DNA of 64,000 nt from Streptomyces sp. NBC_00341. Lineage in GTDB: Bacteria > Actinomycetota > Actinomycetes > Streptomycetales > Streptomycetaceae. The stretch spans positions 7,998,001-8,062,000 of the forward strand of contig NZ_CP108002.1 in NCBI RefSeq assembly GCF_041435055.1, written 5' to 3'. Position numbers and translations under genes: made by a program. The notes under the pieces were generated by a model. That model was given only the letters and a program-made list of their open reading frames with translations, was not told the DNA's origin and searched no databases. Of this stretch, positions 50,631 to 61,157 are shown piece after piece (within the stretch, counting starts at the first letter, position 1; each line of letters starts with the position of its first letter).

Positions 50631-51989
50631 ATGGCTGAGCGCAACAGACGGACCGTGCGTGACCTGCGACGGGGCAACCGGGCAAGGGTATTGCAACGGT
50701 TGTATTTCGACGGCCCGCTGAGCCGCCAGGAGCTCGGTCCCGCCACGGGGCTGAGCTCGGGTTCCATCAGCAACGTTGTTACGGAACTTGATGCCGAGGG
50801 CCTCCTGGAGGAGGCCGGAGTCGTCGATTCCGACGGCGGCCGCCCCCGCACACTGCTGCGCGTCGCGCCCGGGGGCGGTCTCCTGATCGGCATCGACATC
50901 GGGGAGACCCGGATCAGGGTGGAGCTCTTCGATCTCGCCCTCACCGAACTCGCCCGCACCGAAAGGCTGCTGGCCCAGCACGGTTACGACGTCAGCCGCA
51001 TCGTCGGCCACGTCCGCAGCGGGGTCGCCGATGTGCTGCGCGATGCCGGGGCCGATCCGCGCCGGCTGCTCGGCATCGGGATCGGCGTCCCGGGAATCAT
51101 CGAGCGGGACGCCCCGGAGGGCGCCGTCGGCGATGTGGGCTCCGTCGTCCACGGCCAGACGATCGACTGGAGCGCCGTCCCCTTCGAGCAGCTGCTCCGT
51201 GCGGCCGTCCGGGTCCCGCCCGAGGTGCCGTTCTTCATCGACAACGGCGCCAAGACGCTGGGCCAGGCCGAGATGTGGTTCGGCGGCGGCCGGGGTGCGG
51301 GAGCCTCGGCCATCGCGCTCATCGGCTCCGGCGTCGGAGCCTGCGTGAACCACGGCGACCTGCTCGACGAGGACCGCAGCAGCATGGCCCTCGAATGGGG
51401 TCACACCACCGTTCAGCTGCGCGGACGCCGCTGCCGGTGCGGCTCCATCGGCTGCCTGGAGGCGTACGCGGGCGCGGAGGCGATGCGCGAGCGCTGGCAC
51501 GAGGCGGGTGGCCCGCTCGCCGCCGACGCCGACGACGAGACCGCGCTCGCCGCGCTGCTGGCCGCGGCCTACCCCGGCCCCGGCGGCGAGCCCGACCCGC
51601 TGGCGGTGTCACTCCTGGACGAGACGGCCGAATGCCTGGGCGCCGCGCTGGGCGACCTGATCAACCTCTTCCTGCCCGAACGCATCCTGCTCGGCGGCTG
51701 GGCGGGCCTGCTGATCGGACCGCACCTGCTGCCGGACATCCGCCGCTACGCCCAGGAGTACGCGCTCCGGCACGCCGCGGCCCGCACCACGATCGAGATG
51801 GGCCGCCTCGGCCCCGACGCGGTCACGGTCGGCGCCGCGACGCTGCCGCTCGCCGACTTCCTCGCCAGGGGCGGCAGCCGCCCGGCCCCCGAGCCCCGGC
51901 CCAGCGCCCTCGCGCCGGGATTCCGGACCGCCGCGGACGCCGTACGCAAGCGGGAGCACCCGCACACCGCTTCGGACGCGACGGGCTGA
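50631..51989 (+). CDS. ROK family transcriptional regulator
   Basis: A 452-residue NagC/XylR-type regulator. Winged helix-turn-helix at about 12-75 (NRARVLQRLYFDGPLSRQEL, TGLSSGSISNVVTEL). The sugar-kinase-like ROK domain has GIDIGETRIRVELFD, GIGIGVPG and the zinc motif CRCGSIGCLEAYAG with a nearby EWGHTT. A 40-residue Pro/Ala tail ends the protein. ATG with AAGGAG seven bases upstream. It is divergent from the sugar transport/GH1 operon and probably represses it until its sugar ligand binds. Confidence 0.93.
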   Translation: MAERNRRTVRDLRRGNRARVLQRLYFDGPLSRQELGPATGLSSGSISNVVTELDAEGLLEEAGVVDSDGGRPRTLLRVAPGGGLLIGIDIGETRIRVELFDLALTELARTERLLAQHGYDVSRIVGHVRSGVADVLRDAGADPRRLLGIGIGVPGIIERDAPEGAVGDVGSVVHGQTIDWSAVPFEQLLRAAVRVPPEVPFFIDNGAKTLGQAEMWFGGGRGAGASAIALIGSGVGACVNHGDLLDEDRSSMALEWGHTTVQLRGRRCRCGSIGCLEAYAGAEAMRERWHEAGGPLAADADDETALAALLAAAYPGPGGEPDPLAVSLLDETAECLGAALGDLINLFLPERILLGGWAGLLIGPHLLPDIRRYAQEYALRHAAARTTIEMGRLGPDAVTVGAATLPLADFLARGGSRPAPEPRPSALAPGFRTAADAVRKREHPHTASDATG

Positions 51990-52112
51990 GGGGGCGTGAA
52001 CGGCGGCGCGGCGTGGCGCGCGGGCGGCGGCGTGGACGGCGCGGGGACCGGCGTGACGCGGCGTGGGACGGGCCCCGGACGGGGTGGGCGGGGCCGGCGC
52101 CGTTCCGGTGGC

Positions 52113-52166
52113 GTACGGGCTGTTCGCCGGGTACGGCGGTGTACGGGCCGTTCGCCGGGTACGGGT
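52113..52166. repeat. Two direct copies of a 28-bp element
   Basis: The unit gtacgggcygttcgccgggt occurs at 52113 and 52141 in the spacer after the ROK gene. A hypothetical gene ends at the second copy. No function inferred. Confidence 0.65.
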
Positions 52167-52732
52167 CAGTGCGGCGAGGACGACGACCGGCCCGTGGGAC
52201 GCCACGCGGCCGGCCAGACCACGTCCCGGGCCACGGACCCCGGGACGCCGAGATCGGCCCGAGCGTGCGCGACGTAGCGGTCCCGAGCCTGGCGGAACTC
52301 CAGATACGCCTGGTCCCAGTCCTGTTCGGCCTCCGTGGCGATCCCGCGGGCCAGGCACTCAAGCCGCCACACACAGTGGTCCAGCGTCTTCGAGGCGGTG
52401 TTCGCCTCGGTGTCACCGAGCAGCGCGAGCGTCTCGGAGAGCGCGGACCGGCGGGCCTCCAGCGCGCCGAGCTCCACGAGCATGCCGGGTGCCGGCTCCG
52501 GAGACGTCGGGCCCGGTGTCAGGCCGCGGGCGGCGGCCAGGGTCCGGTATCCGGCCGCCAGTTCCTTGACGGCGTGGGCGTACTCGGCGTAGGCCGTCAA
52601 CCGGCGTTCGTCCCACCGCACGGCCTGCTGCCTGCGCCACCTGGTCCGCTCGTTGAGGCTGGTCATCACGTACGACATGAGCGCCCCGAGGGCGACACCC
52701 GCGAGAGGGAGTATCCGGTCGGCCAGACTCAC
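52166..52732 (-). CDS. Hypothetical protein with one N-terminal membrane segment
   Basis: A 188-residue protein. A hydrophobic N-terminus (ILPLAGVALGALMSYVM) could anchor it, followed by an Arg-rich helix (NERTRWRRQQAVRWDERRL) and helical regions with coiled-coil character. It ends in a Ser/Pro tail. GTG start with GGAG six bases upstream. It resembles small actinobacterial membrane proteins of unknown function. It is downstream of the LacI-type gene on the same strand, separated by 146 bp. Confidence 0.78.
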   Translation of the reverse strand: MSLADRILPLAGVALGALMSYVMTSLNERTRWRRQQAVRWDERRLTAYAEYAHAVKELAAGYRTLAAARGLTPGPTSPEPAPGMLVELGALEARRSALSETLALLGDTEANTASKTLDHCVWRLECLARGIATEAEQDWDQAYLEFRQARDRYVAHARADLGVPGSVARDVVWPAAWRPTGRSSSSPH

Positions 52733-52878
52733 AGGGAACTCCGATCAGGTGGCGCGACGGCGCGGCGACCGCCCGATACTTTCCGCGGCGGCCGTGATCG
52801 CGCAACCCCGGACGTCGCGGGCCCGGTACGGACTCCTCGCCCCGGACAGCTCCTCCGACTCCTCGCGCCCGGCGGCTC

Positions 52879-53988
52879 CTACGCCGAGTCCCGCACCACC
52901 AGCGCCGGTTCGAAGATCACGGAGGTCGTCGCCCCGTCCGGCTTCGCCAGCCGTTCGATGAGCAGCCGGGCCATCTCGGCGGCCATCGCCTCGACGGGCT
53001 GCCGGATCGTGGTCAGGGGCGGGCGGCAGGCGGACGCCGCGCTGCTGTCGTCGAACCCGATCACCGCGACGTCCTCCGGCACCCGTTTCCCGTGTTCCCG
53101 CAGGACGTGGCAGGCGCCCACCGCCATCAGGTCGTTGGCCGCGAACACCGCGTCCACGTCCGGATGTTCGACCAGCAGCCGCTCCATCGCGGCCTCGCCG
53201 CTCTCCTGGGTGAACTGCCCCTCCGCGATCGGGATGTACGGGTGCCCGAGCCCCGTCATCGTGTCGCGGAAGCCCGCCAGCCGTTCCTGCCCGGCGGGTA
53301 CGTCGAGCGGGCCGGTGATGGTCGCGATGCGGCGGCAGCCCCGCGCCAGCAGATGCTCGGCCGCCAGCCGCGCCCCGTCCTGGTGGGCGAGGTCGACATA
53401 GCTGATCCGGACCGGGCGGGCCGGCCGCGCGTACAGCACCGCGGGCAGCCCCGCGTCCGTCAGCAGACCCGGCAGCGGGTCCTCCGCGTGCGTCGAGACG
53501 ACCAGCGCGCCGTCGGCGCTGCCCTGGCGGAGGAACGAGACCACGTCCTCCCGGGCCCGTGACGTCTCGGCGAACATCAGCACCGGGTGCATGCCGCGGG
53601 GCCGCAGGTAGTTGACCACTCCGGTCACCACCCGGCCGAAGAACGGGTCCGCGAACACCTGTGCGGTGAACGCGGAACCGCTGTCGGGCTCGCCGGCCTC
53701 CGCTGGCCCGGAGCCGGACGGGCGCGCCCCGTCCGCCGGTTCGCTCTCCACCCCGGCGCCCGAGACCACCAGCGCGATGGCGTCGGTGCGCCGGGTCACC
53801 AGCGAGCGCGCCGCGCGGTTGGGGGCGTATCCGGTGCTGGCGACCGCCCGGCGCACGGCCTCCTGGATCACCGGATCGACATTGCGTACTCCGTTGATCA
53901 CCCGGGAGACGGTGGCGCGGGAGACTCCGGCCGCCCTCGCCACGTCCTCCAGGGTGGGTGTACCGGCCGAGCGCAGATCATCCGTCAT
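52879..53988 (-). CDS. LacI family transcriptional regulator
   Basis: A 369-residue regulator. The DNA-binding domain is at about 12-60 (LEDVARAAGVSRATVSRVIN, hinge GYAPNRAARSLVTRR). The ligand domain contains a 40-residue low-complexity insertion near residue 80, then DPFFGRVVTGVVNYL, AANDLMAVGA, and VAVIGFDDSS. ATG has no ribosome site; a TATAAA box lies seven bases upstream, so the mRNA is probably leaderless. A GAGAGCGCTCTC operator overlaps the -35 region, suggesting autoregulation. The regulated GH3 gene is directly upstream on the same strand. Confidence 0.93.
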   Translation of the reverse strand: MTDDLRSAGTPTLEDVARAAGVSRATVSRVINGVRNVDPVIQEAVRRAVASTGYAPNRAARSLVTRRTDAIALVVSGAGVESEPADGARPSGSGPAEAGEPDSGSAFTAQVFADPFFGRVVTGVVNYLRPRGMHPVLMFAETSRAREDVVSFLRQGSADGALVVSTHAEDPLPGLLTDAGLPAVLYARPARPVRISYVDLAHQDGARLAAEHLLARGCRRIATITGPLDVPAGQERLAGFRDTMTGLGHPYIPIAEGQFTQESGEAAMERLLVEHPDVDAVFAANDLMAVGACHVLREHGKRVPEDVAVIGFDDSSAASACRPPLTTIRQPVEAMAAEMARLLIERLAKPDGATTSVIFEPALVVRDSA

Positions 53989-53995
53989 GAGCGCA

Positions 53996-54001
53996 TTTAT
54001 A
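53996..54001 (-). promoter_or_regulatory. -10 box of a leaderless LacI promoter
   Basis: TATAAA reads leftward with seven bases to the A of the ATG, the spacing expected when transcription starts at the start codon. There is no G+A-rich ribosome site before this ATG. It lies at the extreme 3' end of the GH3 gene. Confidence 0.6.
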
Positions 54002-56516
54002 GCACCGACGGAGAGCGCTCTCCATTACGGTGCGGCGCCTCCGGAACACCGGTGCCCGGCGAGGGTGCCGCCCCGGTCGCCGTCAGCGTCGCGCTGAGCG
54101 GCAGTTCGCCCGCCGAGCGGCCGGCCAGCAGCGTGAACCCGCCGGGCTCCGTCTCCCAGCCGTGCCGCTCGGCCGACCAGTGCGCCAGGGCCCGCCCGGA
54201 CACCCGCACCACCGCGACCACGCTCTCCCCGGGCCTCGCGCGGACGGCCGCGTATCCGATCAGCCGGCGCACCGGGCGTTCCACCGCGGACCCGCTCCTG
54301 GCGAGATAGACCTGGACCACCTCGCGGCCGGACCGGCGGCCCGTGTTGCGCACCCGTACCCGTACGTCGAACGGCTCCCCGGCCCGTACCCCGGCGGGGG
54401 CGGTCAGCTCCTCGTACTCCCACTCCGTGTAGCCCAGCCCGTGGCCGAACCAGTAGGCGGGCGCGGAGCCGGAGCGCAGCCAGGCCCGGTAGCCGATGTG
54501 CTGGCCCTCCTCGTAGCGCAGCCGCCCGTCGGGGGCGGGCAGGGTGTCGAGCACCGGTACGTCCTCCTGGGCGGCGCCCCAGGTGGTCGGCAGCCGGCCG
54601 CCCGGTTCCGCCCGGCCGAACAGTACGTCCGCCAGCCCGCCGCCGGCCTCCTGCCCCGGGAACCAGGCGAGCAGCAGTGCGGGCACCCGGGAGTGCCAGG
54701 GAAGGGCGACCGGGCCGCCCGAGTTGACCACGACCACCGTGCGCGGGTTGGCCCGCACCACGGCCCGGACGAGCGCGTCCTGCCCCTCGGGCAGTTCGAG
54801 GCTCTCGCGGTCGTGCCCCTCGGACTCGCTCTGCTCGGTGGTCCCCACGACCACCACGGCGACCTCCGCGGCCCGTGCGGCGGCCACGGCCTCCGCGAGC
54901 GCGGCGGACGCGTCCCCGGCGGGCGGGGCGGCGGCGAGGATCGTCGCGACTCCGGAACGCGGCGCGAGCGAGCGCAGCGCCACCACCTCCACCTCCTCGT
55001 CCGCCGCGAGTTCGGTCCGCGCGGCGTGCTCGGGCGGCGCGACGTGGACCCGGGTCGGATCGTCACTGTCCAGCGGGAAGGTCCCGGCCAGCACCTCCCG
55101 GCCGCCGACGGACAGCGAGATGTCGCCCCAGCCGCCCACCGCCCAGGTCCACACCCCGCCCACGGGCGGCCGGACCAGGGCCCGGATCTCCACGGCCGCG
55201 GCGCCCTCGACCGTGACGGAGGGCTCCACGATCCGGCCGGACAGCCGGTGCTCCGCGTGGAGTTCGGCCCCGCTCGCGTCCAGCAGCCGCACGAGCACGC
55301 CCGGTTCCCCCGACCGGGGGTCGCGCGACCAGTCCCGGCCGAGGGGGCGCGGCAGCGGCGACGGCGGCAGCCCGGGCCGGTAGGTCACCCGCACGTCCCC
55401 GCCCAGCGCCTCCTGGATCCCCGCCAGCGGAGTGACCACGGAGTCGGGAAAGACCTCCGCGCTGCCGCCGCCCTGGATCCGTACCGCAGAGGCGTGCGGG
55501 CCGATCACCGCGACCGTGCGCAGTGCCGCCGGATCGAGCGGGAGCAGCCGCCCGTCGTTGCGGAGCAGCACCGAACCGGCGGCGACGGCGCGGCGCAGCA
55601 GGGCGTGCCGGGCGGCGGGGGCCACCGCGGGCCGCCTGACCGGCCCGGGGGAGCCGAGCGCGCCCACGCGTCGCGCCAGCCGAAGCAGCCGCCGCACCTT
55701 GTCGTCGACCACCTCCGCGGGGACGAGCCCCCGCTCCAGGGCGGCGAGCAGGCCGGCCGCCCAGGGGCCGTCGGGTCCGGGCATCGCCAGGTCCTGTGCG
55801 GAGCGGGCGGTGTCCAGGAGGGTCCGTACGCCTCCCCAGTCCGAAACGACGGTCCCGTCGAATGCCCAGTCGCTCTTGAGAGGGCTCTCCAGCAGCGGGG
55901 ACGCGGACATCGTCACGCCGTCGACCTTGTTGTACGCCGACATCACGGCCCAGACCCCGGCCTCCACCGCGGCCTCGAAGGGGGCGAGGTAGACCTCGTG
56001 CAGGGTCTGCTCGTCCATGCGGACGTCGACGGTCAGCCGGTCCGTCTCGGCGTCGTTGGCGACGAAGTGCTTGGCGGTGGCGGCGACCCCGCCGGACTGG
56101 ATGCCCCTGATGAGCGCGGCCCCGGTCCGCCCGGTGAGCAGCGGGTCCTCGGAGAAGCACTCGAAGTGCCGCCCGCCCAGCGGGGAGCGGTGCAGGTTGA
56201 GGGTCGGGGCGAGGACCACGTCCACCCCCTTGCGGCGGGCCTCCGCGGCGAGCAGCGCGCCGAGGTCCGTGAGCAGCCGCTCGTCCCAGGAGGCGGCCAT
56301 CGCGGTCGGGGAGGGGAGCACGAGCGAGGTCTCGCGCTCGTCCCACGTCTCGCCACGCACCCCTGCGGGTCCGTCGGAGAGGGTGAGGGCGCGCAGTCCG
56401 ACAGCCGGTTCGGGGTGGGTGCGCCAGGTGCTCCCGCCGGTCAGCAGACGCACCTTCTGCGTGGCGTCGAGCTTCTCCAGCAGCGGATCGATCTCTTCGT
56501 CCGTCATGACGGCCAT
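53997..56516 (-). CDS. GH3 family beta-glucosidase-like enzyme with PA14 insert
   Basis: An 839-residue GH3 enzyme without signal peptide, thus cytoplasmic. The (beta/alpha)8 domain has GGSTWRTHP, LTLSDGPAGVRG, LAPTLNLHRSPLGGRHFECF and AKHFVANDAETDR; the nucleophile Asp is in VVSDWGG. A PA14-like domain is inserted at about 380-510 (LLDASGAELHAEHRLSGR, LSVGGREVLAG). The second sugar domain contains GTTEQSESEGHDRESLELP, and a fibronectin-III-like domain ends the protein. ATG chosen; another ATG nine bases downstream has better ribosome-site spacing. A GAGAGCGCTCTC operator lies 30-43 bp upstream. Confidence 0.93.
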   Translation of the reverse strand: MAVMTDEEIDPLLEKLDATQKVRLLTGGSTWRTHPEPAVGLRALTLSDGPAGVRGETWDERETSLVLPSPTAMAASWDERLLTDLGALLAAEARRKGVDVVLAPTLNLHRSPLGGRHFECFSEDPLLTGRTGAALIRGIQSGGVAATAKHFVANDAETDRLTVDVRMDEQTLHEVYLAPFEAAVEAGVWAVMSAYNKVDGVTMSASPLLESPLKSDWAFDGTVVSDWGGVRTLLDTARSAQDLAMPGPDGPWAAGLLAALERGLVPAEVVDDKVRRLLRLARRVGALGSPGPVRRPAVAPAARHALLRRAVAAGSVLLRNDGRLLPLDPAALRTVAVIGPHASAVRIQGGGSAEVFPDSVVTPLAGIQEALGGDVRVTYRPGLPPSPLPRPLGRDWSRDPRSGEPGVLVRLLDASGAELHAEHRLSGRIVEPSVTVEGAAAVEIRALVRPPVGGVWTWAVGGWGDISLSVGGREVLAGTFPLDSDDPTRVHVAPPEHAARTELAADEEVEVVALRSLAPRSGVATILAAAPPAGDASAALAEAVAAARAAEVAVVVVGTTEQSESEGHDRESLELPEGQDALVRAVVRANPRTVVVVNSGGPVALPWHSRVPALLLAWFPGQEAGGGLADVLFGRAEPGGRLPTTWGAAQEDVPVLDTLPAPDGRLRYEEGQHIGYRAWLRSGSAPAYWFGHGLGYTEWEYEELTAPAGVRAGEPFDVRVRVRNTGRRSGREVVQVYLARSGSAVERPVRRLIGYAAVRARPGESVVAVVRVSGRALAHWSAERHGWETEPGGFTLLAGRSAGELPLSATLTATGAAPSPGTGVPEAPHRNGERSPSVL
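54010..54023. promoter_or_regulatory. LacI-type operator GGAGAGCGCTCTCC
   Basis: A perfect 14-bp palindrome inside the last codons of the GH3 gene and over the predicted -35 region of the LacI gene. It would let the regulator repress its own promoter. Confidence 0.8.
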
Positions 56517-56543
56517 GTCCCTTCACCCCAGCGCTCCCCGTAG

Positions 56544-59470
<2,927 letters not shown>

Positions 59471-59701
59471 GTACACCACGATGGCCCTTCAAAGCCGCCG
59501 CGTCGTCGTCCCTGAGACGGCGATCCGGCGTACTGCTTTGGTAGTACGGCAGTGGTTACGGTGTCCTCCTCCCGACGGTAGTCCCCCCTGCGACCGACGT
59601 CAGAACGATCATCCCGTACGGATACGGTGGACCGCGAGCCGTGGCACTCCTGGTGTCCGCGGCGTCACGACAGGTGGCCGGAAGAGTGGAGGGGCAGCGC
59701 G

Positions 59702-60403
59702 ATGGAAGAGCCGGGAGCGGCCTCGGTGAGCGCGTTCTTCGCGCTCGGGGCGGCCCCGTCGCCGGACGAGGGACACCGCGCGCTGACCCGCCTGTACGAA
59801 GGCGACACGGAGCCGCTGACCTCCCGCATCGACACCGTCGCCGAGCGGCTCTGCACGGCCGAGCGCCGGGTGGCCGCCTCCGTCGCGCAGCTGGGCCTGG
59901 CCGCACGGCTGTGGTCCTGCGCGCTGGGCCCCGCGGCACTCTCGGGCCGTTTCCCGGACCTGCGGCCGGAGAACCTCCACTGGGACCCGAGCCGGCCGGC
60001 GCCCGAGGACCTGTGGACGGACTCCGCCGAGCTGCTGCCCGGCACCGCGGCCCGGATCAGGGACGTCGTCCAGTACGGCCATCTCGAACCGCTCGCCGCG
60101 GCGATCCGCCGCGACACGGCGGTCTCGCCCCGACTTCTGTGGGGCAACGCCGGATCCGCACTGGCCGGAACCGTACGCCAGCTGACCGGCTGGGCGCGTA
60201 CGCACGGCAGGCCGGACGTCGCCGCCCGCGCCAGAGCCCTGGCGGCCGAACTCTTCGACCACCACGAGCTGCGCGATACCGGCGCCCCGCACGGCCCGGG
60301 ATTCCGCCGGACCACCTGCTGCCTCTACTACCGCGTTCCGGGCGGCGGCCTGTGCGGCGACTGCGTCTTCGACAGCGCGCCCGGAGCGGCGGCGCGCGTA
60401 TAG
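59702..60403 (+). CDS. FhuF-like iron-sulfur protein
   Basis: A 233-residue protein. The C-terminus has CCLYYRVPGGGLCGDC, the CCx10CxxC motif that binds the 2Fe-2S cluster of FhuF-type ferric siderophore reductases. The N-terminal region is helical without export signal. It would reduce ferric siderophore complexes in the cytoplasm. ATG with GGAGGGG seven bases upstream. No siderophore uptake genes are adjacent. Confidence 0.87.
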   Translation: MEEPGAASVSAFFALGAAPSPDEGHRALTRLYEGDTEPLTSRIDTVAERLCTAERRVAASVAQLGLAARLWSCALGPAALSGRFPDLRPENLHWDPSRPAPEDLWTDSAELLPGTAARIRDVVQYGHLEPLAAAIRRDTAVSPRLLWGNAGSALAGTVRQLTGWARTHGRPDVAARARALAAELFDHHELRDTGAPHGPGFRRTTCCLYYRVPGGGLCGDCVFDSAPGAAARV

Positions 60404-60419
60404 ACCGTGTCCGATTCCC

Positions 60420-60787
60420 GCCCACTCGACCGTCCCGGCCGGTTCCGTGACCCGGACTACGCCCGCCAGTCCGACCGCTGGGAGGAGCGCTTCGCGCCGA
60501 GCGCGCGCCGAGGCGACCGCCACGACGAACGGCCCGAGGAACAGCAGCGTCGCCGCCACGCCGAGCGGGAGGCGGCCCACCGCGCAGTAGAAGGCCACGT
60601 TCATCACGGCCATCGCCGCGCCGTAGAGGACCATGCCGGCCCATTCCCGCCGCGTGTGGCCACGGCCCCTCGGACGCACCAGCACCATCAGGACGAGGGC
60701 GGCGCAGAGTTGCCCCCCGGCCATGGCAAGGCGCTGGCGGGATGCCTGATCCAGAACGAGATCGGGACCGAATAGGACCGCGTGCAC
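60420..60787 (-). pseudogene. Truncated EamA (RhtA-like) transporter
   Basis: Minus-strand reading gives LCAALVLMVLVRPRGR, MVLYGAAMAVMNVAFYCAVG and RLPLGVAATLLFLGPFVVAV, the second to fourth membrane segments of RhtA-type EamA transporters. The N-terminal segment and the whole C-terminal half are missing; after AVGLAGVV the frame runs into low-complexity codons antisense to the FhuF-like gene. It is probably a deletion remnant. Confidence 0.7.
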
Positions 60788-61157
60788 CGGGTCGGTCTGT
60801 GCGGCTGCTTGTAGCGGCGGAGCGCGCTTCAGTCCGAGGCTGCCGTGGGCGTCGGCCGCGGAGAGACCGACGCGCCGGTCGTCCGGGCACGGCCCGGCGC
60901 CGAGTGCCCAGAGGGCGCCTCCCTGCCTACCGAGTCCCTGGTCGCGGGCGTGCTGAAGGGCGGCGTGGCGGGGGTGCCTCCTGCCCCGTGCCGCGCCGAT
61001 GTGCCGCCGGTTTTCCCGGTGTTGTTCCCTCCGAAGAGTCGAATGTCATGCACCTGGACAGGGCCGTATCGGTCGTGCTGTCATGCCAACTGCCAATCCT
61101 TCCAACGTTGTACATCCTGTTGCAACGAGCCGCCACCCTTCCTCACAAGGAGGATCC
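60788..61157. other. Upstream region of the GH2 gene
   Basis: About 370 bp without a convincing gene. It ends with a very strong AAGGAGG ribosome site for the GH2 gene and contains the CAACGTTG element at 61103. Confidence 0.5.
61103..61110. promoter_or_regulatory. CAACGTTG operator-like palindrome upstream of the GH2 gene
   Basis: A short palindrome (C-CAACGTTG-T context), 48-55 bp before the GTG. The same core occurs before the last gene of the window as a 12-bp perfect palindrome. Confidence 0.55.
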
